This document shows positions 33,533 to 41,977 of a stretch of 50,977 nt of DNA, piece after piece (position 1 is the stretch's first letter; each line of letters starts with the position of its first letter). The stretch is from positions 1 to 50,977 of the forward strand of contig JAGQGU010000024.1 in assembly GCA_020432165.1 (NCBI GenBank), given 5' to 3'. Both the position numbers and the translations under genes were made by a program. Below the pieces are notes generated by a model. The model was not told the origin of the DNA. It searched no databases and worked only from the letters and a program-made list of their open reading frames with translations. This DNA comes from Thermomicrobiales bacterium. GTDB lineage: Bacteria; Chloroflexota; Chloroflexia; Thermomicrobiales; UBA6265.

Positions 33533-34426
33533 ATGAGTTCCACTATGTTGAACACCAAACCACTGCCGACGCTGAAGGAGTCCAAACCGCGCTCCACCGC
33601 AGGCACCGCTATCGTGGTACTGGCATACGTTGTGCTGGTCATCGTGGCGTTGGTCATGTTTGTGCCCTTCCTCTTTTCGGTCTCGACATCGCTCAAGACA
33701 CCACCTGAGGCGACCAAACTCACGCTCTCCAATATGTTCTGGCCTGACAATCCGACACTGGATGCCTACCGCATCGCCTTCGAGAGCAATATCCAGCGGT
33801 GGTTCCTGAATAGTGTCATCGTTGCGTTGATCTGGATCATCGGTCGCGTCTCGTTCGCGACACTGGCTGGTTACGCCTTTGCGCGTATGGACTTTCCAGG
33901 CAGAGACTTTATCTTCACCATGCTGTTGGCCACGATGATGGTGCCCGGCATCGTGCTCATCATTCCCCGATTCATGCTCCTGCAGGATATGAAGCTGCTA
34001 AACACCTACGGCGCGCTGACGGTGCCCTTCCTGGTCGATGTCTTCGGCATCTTCCTCATGAAGCAGTTCTTCGAGACGATACCCATTGATCTCGAGGAAG
34101 CCGCGCGGATCGATGGTGCCTCGCGCTATCAGATCTTCCGCACAATCGTTTTGCCGAATACAGTACCTGCGCTCTCCGCGCTTGCGATCTTCAGTTTCCA
34201 GGGAAGCTGGAATAATTTCCTGGAGCCGGTCATCTATATCACTGGTGGCAATACCAATCTCTATACGTTGCCGGTTGGTTTGGCCAACTTCAGATCGCTC
34301 TATCTCACCAACTGGCCGGTACTGATGGCGATCGCTGTGATCACTACCGTGCCGATGGCGATCTTCTTCCTCGTCTTCCAGCGATACTTCATTCAGGGAA
34401 ATGTCGCGAGCGGTATCAAGGGATAA
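33533..34426 (+). CDS. Sugar ABC transporter permease (MalG/UgpE-like)
   Basis: Predicted 297-aa permease with six helices, partner of the preceding protein. The EAA loop is LEEAARIDGASRYQIFRTIV, and the end RYFIQGNVASGIKG is characteristic of CUT1 MalG-type subunits. It starts 12 bases after the first permease gene with GGGGAGG upstream, and the glycosidase gene follows after six bases, so all are one transcript. Confidence 0.9.
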   Translation: MSSTMLNTKPLPTLKESKPRSTAGTAIVVLAYVVLVIVALVMFVPFLFSVSTSLKTPPEATKLTLSNMFWPDNPTLDAYRIAFESNIQRWFLNSVIVALIWIIGRVSFATLAGYAFARMDFPGRDFIFTMLLATMMVPGIVLIIPRFMLLQDMKLLNTYGALTVPFLVDVFGIFLMKQFFETIPIDLEEAARIDGASRYQIFRTIVLPNTVPALSALAIFSFQGSWNNFLEPVIYITGGNTNLYTLPVGLANFRSLYLTNWPVLMAIAVITTVPMAIFFLVFQRYFIQGNVASGIKG

Positions 34427-34432
34427 CAACCA

Positions 34433-36319
34433 ATGCTGGACCATGAGCTTGTGCTCAAATGCAATGAACTCTGCCTCATCGGCAAGGAGCATAGTTTCGC
34501 TGCGCAGAACGAAAGTGGACTCTTCGCGCGCGACACCCGTTTTCTCAGCGAGCTCTCGTTGACGCTGGGAGATCTCTCGCTGGAAGTGCTCACGATGCAA
34601 GAGATATCGCCCACACACCTGCGCATTTATTCCACCAATATGCGGCGGACCGATGCACTGCAGCCGCACGAGATCGTGGTGGTGACGAATCTGATCCTGG
34701 GCACGGAGTTGACGGTGAATATGACTGCCCATAACTACAGTCGTATCGCATTCGCCAGCCCAATGACGCTGCTTGTTGCTGCCGATTTCCTTGATATGTT
34801 TGAGGTGCGCGGTATCGCCCGCGTCGATTCCGTCGTGCCACAGCCGATCGTGCGCGAGGGCGCCGGGTGTGCGTTAAGTGCACTCGCATCCGATGGCGTG
34901 ATGCTGACCACCACTGTCGCCTGGAGTGGCGATCCTGCAGTGCGGTCGTGGGGTGAGGATATCTCTGGCGTTGAGTTGATTTGGCAGCTTGATTTGGCAG
35001 CTGGTGATATGGCGACCCATGAGGTTGTTATCACACCGGTTCCTCATGGTGCACCTTTCGTCATGCCGCCACTCGATGATCCGCAGCATCTCTTTACCAC
35101 CGCTGCTCCCTTTGCAACGGGGGACAGCGAGCTGGATGACTATCTCAATAGCAGTGATCGTGATCTCGCGCTGCTTCAAACCTCTTTCCCGGAAGGAGTG
35201 ATCCCGGCTGCCGGTATCCCGTGGTTTATCGCCCCATTTGGTCGCGATAGCATGATCACTTGTCTGCAGACGATGCATCGCTATCCATACCGTGCTCAGT
35301 CGGCGTTGCGGGTGCTGGCATCGCTTCAGGGTGAGAAGATCGATCCCTTTCGTGAGGAGCAGCCTGGCAAAATCGCACATGAAATGCGGTATGGCGAGCT
35401 TTCGCGACGCGGTCGTATTCCGCACACGCCTTACTACGGCTCCATCGATGCCACACCCCTCTTTCTGATGACGCTGGTTGCGTGCGATGCCGTGCTGCAG
35501 GACGATGCTTTCTTCGCCGAGATGCGACCGCATGCTGAACGCGCCTTCGCCTGGATCGAGCAGTATGGAGATCTCGATGACGATGGCCTGATCGAGTTTG
35601 CAGGCAAGCAGGAAGATGCCGCCCATATCTCCCAACAAGGCTGGAAGGATAGCTTCGATTCATTGCACTTCGCCGATGGTCGGGAGGTGAAGGGACCGAT
35701 TGCGCTTGTGGAACCGCAGGCCTATGTCTATGCCGCCTATGCCGGCTACGCCGAAGCATTGGCGCGACGTGGCGAGGACGACTCTGCTTTCCGTGCCCGG
35801 GCCGAGCAACTGCGAGAAGTTATCGAACGCCTCTTCTGGATGGAGGATGTTGGCTTCTATGCCCAGGCGCTCGATGGCGACAAGCAGCCGGTCGATGCAA
35901 TCTCGTCCAATGCCGGTCACGTGCTCTTCTGCGGCGTGCCGAGTGAGGAGCATGCCACTGGCGTGGCAGCGCGTTTGGCTCAGCCCGATATGAATGGCGG
36001 CTGGGGTATCCGCACGCTCTCATCCGAGATGGCGACCTATAACCCGATCAGTTATCACAACGGCAGTGTGTGGCCGCACGATGTCAGCCTCGGCATGATG
36101 GGGCTGTATCGATATGGTCATATCGAGCAGGCTCAGACGATTGCCAGACAGCTGGTGAAGCTGGCGGGATATGATCCGCGCCATCGGTTGGCGGAGCTCT
36201 ATGGCGGCTATGCCGACGATGGGAATGGCCCCGTGCCCTATCCTGTCAGCTGCTCTCCGCAAGCCTGGGCCGCTAGCGCTGGCATGCTCGTCGCGCAGGT
36301 GCTCACACGACAGCTATAA
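34433..36319 (+). CDS. Glycogen-debranching-enzyme-like glycosidase
   Basis: Predicted 628-aa cytoplasmic glycosidase. The N-terminal beta domain (about 5-195) begins with the GDE_N-type block FAAQNESGLFARDTRFLSEL. An (alpha/alpha)6 barrel follows, with AAGIPWFIAPFGRDSMIT, EMRYGELSRRGRIPHTPYYG and the likely acid HQ/GWKDSFDS segment, ending in NPISYHNGSVWPHDVSL. This is the amylo-alpha-1,6-glucosidase type (GH13/63/15-like clan) common beside sugar ABC genes. It probably trims oligosaccharides brought in by the transporter. Its stop overlaps the convergent stress-protein gene by six bases. Confidence 0.85.
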   Translation: MLDHELVLKCNELCLIGKEHSFAAQNESGLFARDTRFLSELSLTLGDLSLEVLTMQEISPTHLRIYSTNMRRTDALQPHEIVVVTNLILGTELTVNMTAHNYSRIAFASPMTLLVAADFLDMFEVRGIARVDSVVPQPIVREGAGCALSALASDGVMLTTTVAWSGDPAVRSWGEDISGVELIWQLDLAAGDMATHEVVITPVPHGAPFVMPPLDDPQHLFTTAAPFATGDSELDDYLNSSDRDLALLQTSFPEGVIPAAGIPWFIAPFGRDSMITCLQTMHRYPYRAQSALRVLASLQGEKIDPFREEQPGKIAHEMRYGELSRRGRIPHTPYYGSIDATPLFLMTLVACDAVLQDDAFFAEMRPHAERAFAWIEQYGDLDDDGLIEFAGKQEDAAHISQQGWKDSFDSLHFADGREVKGPIALVEPQAYVYAAYAGYAEALARRGEDDSAFRARAEQLREVIERLFWMEDVGFYAQALDGDKQPVDAISSNAGHVLFCGVPSEEHATGVAARLAQPDMNGGWGIRTLSSEMATYNPISYHNGSVWPHDVSLGMMGLYRYGHIEQAQTIARQLVKLAGYDPRHRLAELYGGYADDGNGPVPYPVSCSPQAWAASAGMLVAQVLTRQL

Positions 36320-37243
36320 CCCCGCGAATGGCTCGTCGGCGCTGCGTTCGAGGAAGACCGGGCAGGGCGCCTCGCGTACCAGCTTTTCAGCCACGCTCCC
36401 CAGCGCCCACCGTTTGTAGCCACCCTGACCGCGCGTGGTGATGACGAGGATATCGTCCACATCCACGGCCCACATCAGCGTGAAGGGTACTGATCCTTCC
36501 AGGAGCTCAACGGTGACACGCTCGTATGCTGCCTTGACCTCGATTTCCTTGGAATCCAGATATGCCCGTGCCTCGTCCCGTACGGCGATGAGCGTTTTGT
36601 CATAGAGTTCCGGATCCATCTGCGATGGGGCAACCCGCTCTGCGCGTGTCTCACGCAATCGCGCTTTGACGTCCTGCAGACCCACACTCCGGATCAGATG
36701 CAAGGGCAGATCGAGCGCTTTCGCCAAATGCACGGCCGCCTCGATACCGCGTTCGGCATTCTCGCTGCCATCCAGAGCGCAAACAACACGATCCGGAATC
36801 TTGGGGTTGCGGGTGAGTTCGCCAACGCGTACCAACAAGGTAGGGGTGTTACCATGGCGCACGACACGATCGGCTATGCTGCCGAAGAGCACCCGACCGG
36901 CCGCTCCGCGACCGTGAGTCATCATGACGAGCATGTCCGCGGTTTCACCGGCCCGGATGATTTCCTCCGCGACGTCGCCAATGCGAACATCGACCGTGAC
37001 CTCCCGATCCGGGCCACGCAGCTCCTCAGCCAGTTTCTCCAGACGATCGTTCATGCTGATTTCTGTGCGCGAGGAATCGCGGCGCAGAATCCACTCCGGC
37101 ACAATCACCTCGCGGTCTACCATCACATGCAGCAATATCAACTCCCGGGTGGGAATACGGGCAGCATAGGATAGCGCCGCCTGCGCGGGCTCGGAACCAT
37201 CCATCGGAACAACAATGCGATCGAACATGAACTGGGCGGCCAT
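36314..37243 (-). CDS. Tandem-domain universal stress protein (UspA family)
   Basis: Predicted 309-aa cytoplasmic protein of two Usp domains (about 7-150 and 160-300). Both carry the ATP-binding signature G-2x-G-9x-G-S: GRGAAGRVLFGSIADRVVR in the first and GQGGYKRWALGSVAEKLVR in the second. Such proteins bind ATP and help survival under stress. The ATG at 37243 has GGAGG seven bases upstream; twelve more codons are open but lack a signal. Transcribed convergently to the glycosidase gene. Confidence 0.87.
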   Translation of the reverse strand: MAAQFMFDRIVVPMDGSEPAQAALSYAARIPTRELILLHVMVDREVIVPEWILRRDSSRTEISMNDRLEKLAEELRGPDREVTVDVRIGDVAEEIIRAGETADMLVMMTHGRGAAGRVLFGSIADRVVRHGNTPTLLVRVGELTRNPKIPDRVVCALDGSENAERGIEAAVHLAKALDLPLHLIRSVGLQDVKARLRETRAERVAPSQMDPELYDKTLIAVRDEARAYLDSKEIEVKAAYERVTVELLEGSVPFTLMWAVDVDDILVITTRGQGGYKRWALGSVAEKLVREAPCPVFLERSADEPFAGL

Positions 37244-37258
37244 ACGACACCTCCGGTG

Positions 37259-37286
37259 GTGACAGAATCCTGTATACATCTATAAT
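37259..37286 (+). promoter_or_regulatory. Candidate promoter of the Dpp-type operon
   Basis: GTGACA, 16 bases, then a perfect TATAAT. If used, the transcript has a leader of about 270 bases before the first permease gene. Confidence 0.4.
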
Positions 37287-37408
37287 ACGATGACTTGGTG
37301 GCGTTCGCGGAGGAAACGCCATTACATTTCCGCACGTTTTTGGACTTTGCGCGAGCGCGCAGCGTATGCGGTTGACAGGAGAGGGCATGATTTCTTTCCT
37401 GTGTATTC

Positions 37409-37434
37409 ATGAAGCAATTTGTTTTATGCTTCAT
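37409..37434. promoter_or_regulatory. Operator-like inverted repeat in the Dpp-type leader
   Basis: ATGAAGCA and TGCTTCAT are perfect complements separated by ten A/T-rich bases. Spacing suits a dimeric repressor or a small hairpin. Confidence 0.35.
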
Positions 37435-37560
37435 TTCACACGGGGAGTGGGAGCCCCAATAAGGTCAACACGGGTGGTCTCACAACGATGAGGTTCGTCC
37501 TTCGACGATGATGGCAGATCCTTCGCGCACGCGTTGACATATTTTCGGGAGGTAGGGGCT

Positions 37561-38637
37561 ATGGAGATTCAGGCCTCCGCAGAAATCATTCAAGTCGAGG
37601 AACAGGAAGAAATTCGGGTTAATCCCCTTAAGAAGTTCTTTACCGGTTACCTTTTCCGACGATCTCTGCGTGCGTTATTGACAATTTACCTGGTCAGTAC
37701 GTTCATTTTCTTCCTTGTCCGTTTGCTTCCCGGGGACCCCGTACAGGTGTACATCAACAAGCAGATGACACAGTATGGCTACTCCTATGAGGACGCCGCG
37801 AACATGGCGCAATCGCTCTTTGCGATTGATGTGAACCGACCGGTTCTTCTGCAGTACTTCGATTATCTGGGGAATCTGCTGCGCTTCGATCTGGGTACAT
37901 CTATTACCCTGCCGGGCACATCGGTCGCGAGTATCATTCAGAGCCGTATTTGGTGGACCATCTACTCGGTCGGTACGGCGCTCATCATTGCCTTTGTGCT
38001 TGGTAGCTTCATCGGCATGATCATGGCGTACAAGCGCGGCTCCACCTTTGATGGCGTCGCCAGCACCATCGGTTCGATTCTCAACAGTTTCCCGAACTAT
38101 CTCTTCGCCCTCATGGTCATCATTATCTTTGGTGTGCAATTAGGGTGGATCGATTACACCAAGATGCGTGGCTCGTTATCCAGTGGCCAGCAGGTGGAGT
38201 TTAGCTTCGCGTTCTTCAAGGACGTCATATATCACGCCATCTTACCGATCATGGTCTATACCCTCACAAGTATCGGCGGGTGGATGCTTCTTATGAAGAG
38301 CTCCACCATCGCGACACTCGAGGAAGACTACGTTACCGCTGCCCGCGCACGTGGTGTACCGGAGTGGCGTGTGCTCACCTTCTATGTTGGCCGCAATGCT
38401 ATTCTCCCGCTCTTCACCCAACTCACCATCTCCGTTGGTTTCATCGTTGGTGGTTCACTGTTGGTGGAGCCGATCTTCCAGTATCAAGGTATTGGTTCGC
38501 GATTGCTGGAAAGCATCACCCAGCGTGACTACCCCGTACTGCAGGGTATCTTCCTGGTTATCACCATCTCTGTGGTGATGGCGCTCTTCGTCGCCGACCT
38601 GCTATACAGCCGCCTTGATCCGCGCATTCGATCCTAG
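37561..38637 (+). CDS. Peptide/oligosaccharide ABC permease (DppB/OppB-like)
   Basis: Predicted 358-aa inner-membrane permease with six helices. The DppB signature FLVRLLPGDPVQVYI is near residue 60, the periplasmic loop runs about 85-130, and the EAA-type loop reads LEEDYVTAARARGVPEWRV. The ATG at 37561 has GGGAGG upstream; nine more codons are open before it. First gene of a five-gene importer. Cargo could be peptide or oligosaccharide. Confidence 0.88.
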   Translation: MEIQASAEIIQVEEQEEIRVNPLKKFFTGYLFRRSLRALLTIYLVSTFIFFLVRLLPGDPVQVYINKQMTQYGYSYEDAANMAQSLFAIDVNRPVLLQYFDYLGNLLRFDLGTSITLPGTSVASIIQSRIWWTIYSVGTALIIAFVLGSFIGMIMAYKRGSTFDGVASTIGSILNSFPNYLFALMVIIIFGVQLGWIDYTKMRGSLSSGQQVEFSFAFFKDVIYHAILPIMVYTLTSIGGWMLLMKSSTIATLEEDYVTAARARGVPEWRVLTFYVGRNAILPLFTQLTISVGFIVGGSLLVEPIFQYQGIGSRLLESITQRDYPVLQGIFLVITISVVMALFVADLLYSRLDPRIRS

Positions 38638-38649
38638 GGAGGGTGAGTC

Positions 38650-39546
38650 ATGAGTAGTGCAACTGCATCCGTTGGCAATACCCAAAACCAGCGGATCACC
38701 CCGCCGCCCGCGTGGCGTCGGTTCGTGAGTCGAAACAAGCTGGGTACCTTCGGGATCATCGTATTGGCGGCGATCCTCATCTTGAGCTTCATTGGGCCGT
38801 TCTTCTTGCCAGACAAGAACCCCACCACTGTTTCCAAGATCTATTGCAGTCCGAGTTGGGAGAATCCGCTCGGTTGCGATAACCGTGGACGTGATATCTG
38901 GTATCAGATCGTGAATGGTGGCAAGAAGCTAATTCTGGTCAGCGCAGCGGCCGCCCTCATCAGTACCTTCATCGCCATCACACTCGGTGCCCTCGCCGCG
39001 TTGCTTGGCGGATGGTTCGATACGGTCATCCTGATCTGCACGGAAGTCGTGCTGACAGTGCCGAATATCATCCTTCTCGGTGTGTTGGCGGCGTTCGTAA
39101 CGTTGAATAGCCCCATTCTGATGGTGATGATTTTGGCAGCTACCGGCTGGCCTACCTTGCTCCGCGCAGTGCGTGCCCAGGTGTTGAGCCTGAAAGAACG
39201 CGAGTTCGTGGAAGCCGCACGTATGCTCGATCTCGGTTTGCCGCGGATTCTCTTCCGCGAAGTCTTGCCGAATATGGCCAGCTATATCCTCATCAACTTC
39301 GTCTTCGCCATGACTGGCGCCATTTATGGACAGGTGGTGCTCTACTTCCTCGGCCTCGTCTCCCTTTCGGGTGACAACTGGGGACTCATGGTCAATGAGG
39401 CCTATCGCCAGGGTGCGGCCTTCTCTCCGGATGGTGTGCTCTACCTTATCTCACCGATTGTCATGATCGTGCTGTTGATGTGGAGCCTCACGCTGGTGGC
39501 TCGTGCTCTGGAGGATGTCTTCAATCCTCGTTTGCGGGAGGCATAA
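38650..39546 (+). CDS. Peptide/oligosaccharide ABC permease (DppC/OppC-like)
   Basis: Predicted 298-aa permease with six helices. It has the DppC-type N-terminal cytoplasmic tail and first helix (SRNKLGTFGIIVLAAILILS), the DNRGRDIWYQ motif that replaces the usual GTDxxGRD, and the EAA loop REFVEAARMLDLGLPRILF. It begins 12 bases after the preceding permease gene and ends one base before the first ATPase gene. Confidence 0.88.
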   Translation: MSSATASVGNTQNQRITPPPAWRRFVSRNKLGTFGIIVLAAILILSFIGPFFLPDKNPTTVSKIYCSPSWENPLGCDNRGRDIWYQIVNGGKKLILVSAAAALISTFIAITLGALAALLGGWFDTVILICTEVVLTVPNIILLGVLAAFVTLNSPILMVMILAATGWPTLLRAVRAQVLSLKEREFVEAARMLDLGLPRILFREVLPNMASYILINFVFAMTGAIYGQVVLYFLGLVSLSGDNWGLMVNEAYRQGAAFSPDGVLYLISPIVMIVLLMWSLTLVARALEDVFNPRLREA

Positions 39547-39547
39547 G

Positions 39548-40654
39548 ATGACTGATCAGACCACTGCGGCCATGAGCCGCGCTGAAAAGGACAGAGTCCG
39601 CGGTACAGCGGAATCCACTGCGCCGGTCATCCTCTCGGTGAGAGATGTCTCTGTGGAGTACAAGACGCAGTACGGATGGATGAAAGCGGTAAACAACGCC
39701 ACGATGGATATCCGTCGTGGTGAGGCCATCGCTCTTATCGGCGAATCTGGCTCCGGCAAGTCCACGCTTGGTTTTGCCTTGTTGCGTATGCTCGTGCGCG
39801 CTGCCCGTGTCTCCACGGGTGAAGCCATCTTTACCGATCGCGAGGGGAAATCCTACGATCTCTTCAAGATGAGCGATAAGGAGTTCCGCGAATTCCGCTG
39901 GGCCAAGTGCGCAATGACCTTCCAGGCTGCGCAGAACGTGCTCAATCCGGTTATGCGCATTAGCAACACGTTCTACGAAACCGCTGCAGCGCACGGATGG
40001 ACCGACAAGAATGCGGTGAAGGCCAAGACACTCGATCTGTTCCGCAAGGTGCAGCTCGATCCGAATCGCGTCTTCGATGCCTATCCCTTCGAGCTTTCGG
40101 GTGGTATGCGCCAGCGCGTCAGTATCGCCCTGAGCCTGCTGCTGGATCCAGAGTTGCTGATTCTGGACGAGCCGACGACGGCGCTGGATATCATCACCCA
40201 GCGCGCGATTATCGATGTGGTGAAGAGTCTGCGTGAGCAACTTGATTTCACCATGATCTTCGTCAGCCACGATCTGAGCCTCGCCGCTGAGCTGGCTGAT
40301 CGCGTGGCCACGATGTACGCCGGTGAGATTGTGGAGTATGGACCGGTACGGGATGTCTTCTACCGTCCGGAGCATCCATACACCGTTGGTTTGCTGAACG
40401 CTGTGCCGCCGATTGTTGGTGAGGAGTTCACGCCGCTGGTTGCAATTCCAGGTGCTACCCCGAACCTGCTGAACATCCCAAGCGGCTGCCCGTTCCACCC
40501 GCGTTGTCCGTGGGCTACGGAGATCTGTAGCACCGTCAACCCGGGTCTGAGAGACATTGGTGGCACGCACATTGTGGCATGTCATAACAGCGACAAGGTC
40601 ACACGTGACCAGGAAGTCTGGGAAGGAATGGAGGCCACCAGTGCTGCAGGATAG
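39548..40654 (+). CDS. ABC importer ATPase (DppD/OppD-like)
   Basis: Predicted 368-aa ATPase. Walker A GESGSGKST at 65-73, Q-loop FQAAQNVLNPVMRI, signature LSGGM (183-187), Walker B LLILDEPTTALD (203-214). The C-terminal oligopeptide/dipeptide domain has the cysteines of GCPFHPRCPWATEIC that may hold an iron-sulfur cluster in some members. The NVLNPV form of the Q-loop is common in the branch that serves oligosaccharides. It pairs with the next ATPase, whose start overlaps its end. Confidence 0.88.
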   Translation: MTDQTTAAMSRAEKDRVRGTAESTAPVILSVRDVSVEYKTQYGWMKAVNNATMDIRRGEAIALIGESGSGKSTLGFALLRMLVRAARVSTGEAIFTDREGKSYDLFKMSDKEFREFRWAKCAMTFQAAQNVLNPVMRISNTFYETAAAHGWTDKNAVKAKTLDLFRKVQLDPNRVFDAYPFELSGGMRQRVSIALSLLLDPELLILDEPTTALDIITQRAIIDVVKSLREQLDFTMIFVSHDLSLAAELADRVATMYAGEIVEYGPVRDVFYRPEHPYTVGLLNAVPPIVGEEFTPLVAIPGATPNLLNIPSGCPFHPRCPWATEICSTVNPGLRDIGGTHIVACHNSDKVTRDQEVWEGMEATSAAG

Positions 40655-41735
40655 CATCGTGCGTTCGGAAGCGAATGCCACTGATCGCGGTGAGCCGATC
40701 ATCCGGCTGGATCATATCCGTCGCGATTTTGATACTCGTGGTGGACATATCACCGCGGTGGACGACGTGAGTTTCGATCTCTTTCCTGGCGATATTCTCT
40801 GCCTCGTAGGCGAGAGTGGTTCCGGCAAGACCACTGTGGCGCGTATGGCCGCCGGTATGCTGAAGCCGACCCGGGGGCACGTCTTCTTCGAAGGTAAAGA
40901 TATCTACGAGATGAACAAGGAGGAGTTCGGCAACTATCGCCGGGCCGTCCAGATTGTTCACCAGGATCCGTACGCCAGTCTGAATCCCATCCACACCATC
41001 GGCGATATGCTGCGTGCACCGCTGTTGAAGCACAAGATCTGCAAATCCCGTGCGGAAGCAACCAAGCGCGCAGGTGAGCTCCTGGAGATGGTCGACTGTC
41101 GTCCGGTCGAGAATTTTATTGACAAGTATCCGCATCAGCTTTCTGGTGGTCAGCGGCAACGTATCTCCATCGCACGCGCGATGACGTTGAACCCACGCGT
41201 GATCATTGCTGATGAAAGCGTGAGCATGGTGGATGTGAGTATCCGCGTGAGCTTGCTCAATACCATGCTGAAGCTGCGGAACGAACTTGGTGTGACCTTC
41301 CTCTTCATCACCCACGACCTCGCGGTAGTGAAGTACTTCGCGTGGGAAGGCAATATCGGTGTGATGTATGTCGGTAAGGTGATCGAATACGGTCGCACTC
41401 CCGGTATCATCGGTCGCGGTTTCCACCCGTACACCCGGGCGTTGGCTGCGGCCATCCCGGAAGCAGATCCCGATCTCACCCGATCAAAGGAAAAGCTGCA
41501 GTTACGCAGCCTGGATATCCCGAAGCTGACGGAGTTGCCGGATGGGTGTGTTTTCCACCCGCGCTGTCCGTACTGGATTCAGGGATTGTGTGACACCACC
41601 AAACCACCGCTGATGAGGATGCCGGATGGTCGCCTGGTGGCCTGCCATGCTGTCCAACAAGCCGTGGAAAGGGGCGATGATCCGCGCGATCTGGCAGTAA
41701 CCGATCAGCTCGCAAACCAGATTATGCGGGAGTAA
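40641..41735 (+). CDS. ABC importer ATPase (DppF/OppF-like) with altered Walker B context
   Basis: Predicted 364-aa ATPase. Walker A GESGSGKTT (57-65), Q-loop VHQDPYASLNPIHTI, signature LSGGQ (167-171) and the C-terminal GCVFHPRCPYWIQGLC cysteine block. The Walker B/D-loop reads VIIADESVSMVD (187-198): the catalytic Glu is kept, but the usual DEPTSALD has become DESVSMVD. The GTG start at 40641 is chosen because GGAGG lies six bases upstream; it overlaps the preceding gene by 14 bases. Confidence 0.87.
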   Translation: MLQDSIVRSEANATDRGEPIIRLDHIRRDFDTRGGHITAVDDVSFDLFPGDILCLVGESGSGKTTVARMAAGMLKPTRGHVFFEGKDIYEMNKEEFGNYRRAVQIVHQDPYASLNPIHTIGDMLRAPLLKHKICKSRAEATKRAGELLEMVDCRPVENFIDKYPHQLSGGQRQRISIARAMTLNPRVIIADESVSMVDVSIRVSLLNTMLKLRNELGVTFLFITHDLAVVKYFAWEGNIGVMYVGKVIEYGRTPGIIGRGFHPYTRALAAAIPEADPDLTRSKEKLQLRSLDIPKLTELPDGCVFHPRCPYWIQGLCDTTKPPLMRMPDGRLVACHAVQQAVERGDDPRDLAVTDQLANQIMRE

Positions 41736-41761
41736 ATAGTGGTATTCAGTACGCAGTGTCG

Positions 41762-41790
41762 TTGCAAATCTGGCGCGTGCAGTGCATTAT
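41762..41790 (+). promoter_or_regulatory. Candidate promoter of the binding-protein gene
   Basis: TTGCAA and CATTAT with 17-base spacing, in a 242-base gap after the ATPase gene. It would give the binding protein its own transcript. Confidence 0.4.
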
Positions 41791-41977
41791 TATGAACGAT
41801 GATTCCGCACAAGGCTGAGATGCGTTTCCGGGGAAGTGACACGCGAGAATACTGGATATGGTACGCAATCTGCGTCCGATTCAACGCGCGTAACGCATAA
41901 CCCGGCATCGTATGCCGAGGAAATCAGCAATCGAGTGGGTTTGGATGGTCCGAACCTGTCAGAAAGGACGAGGTGAA

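Larger units (their letters stand above)
37244..37560. other. Regulatory gap between the stress protein and Dpp-type genes
   Basis: 317 bases. A plus-strand promoter-like pair GTGACA (37259-37264) and TATAAT (37281-37286) has 16-base spacing. An 8-bp inverted repeat ATGAAGCA/TGCTTCAT sits at 37409-37434. The long leader is unexplained. No convincing short gene is seen. Confidence 0.45.
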
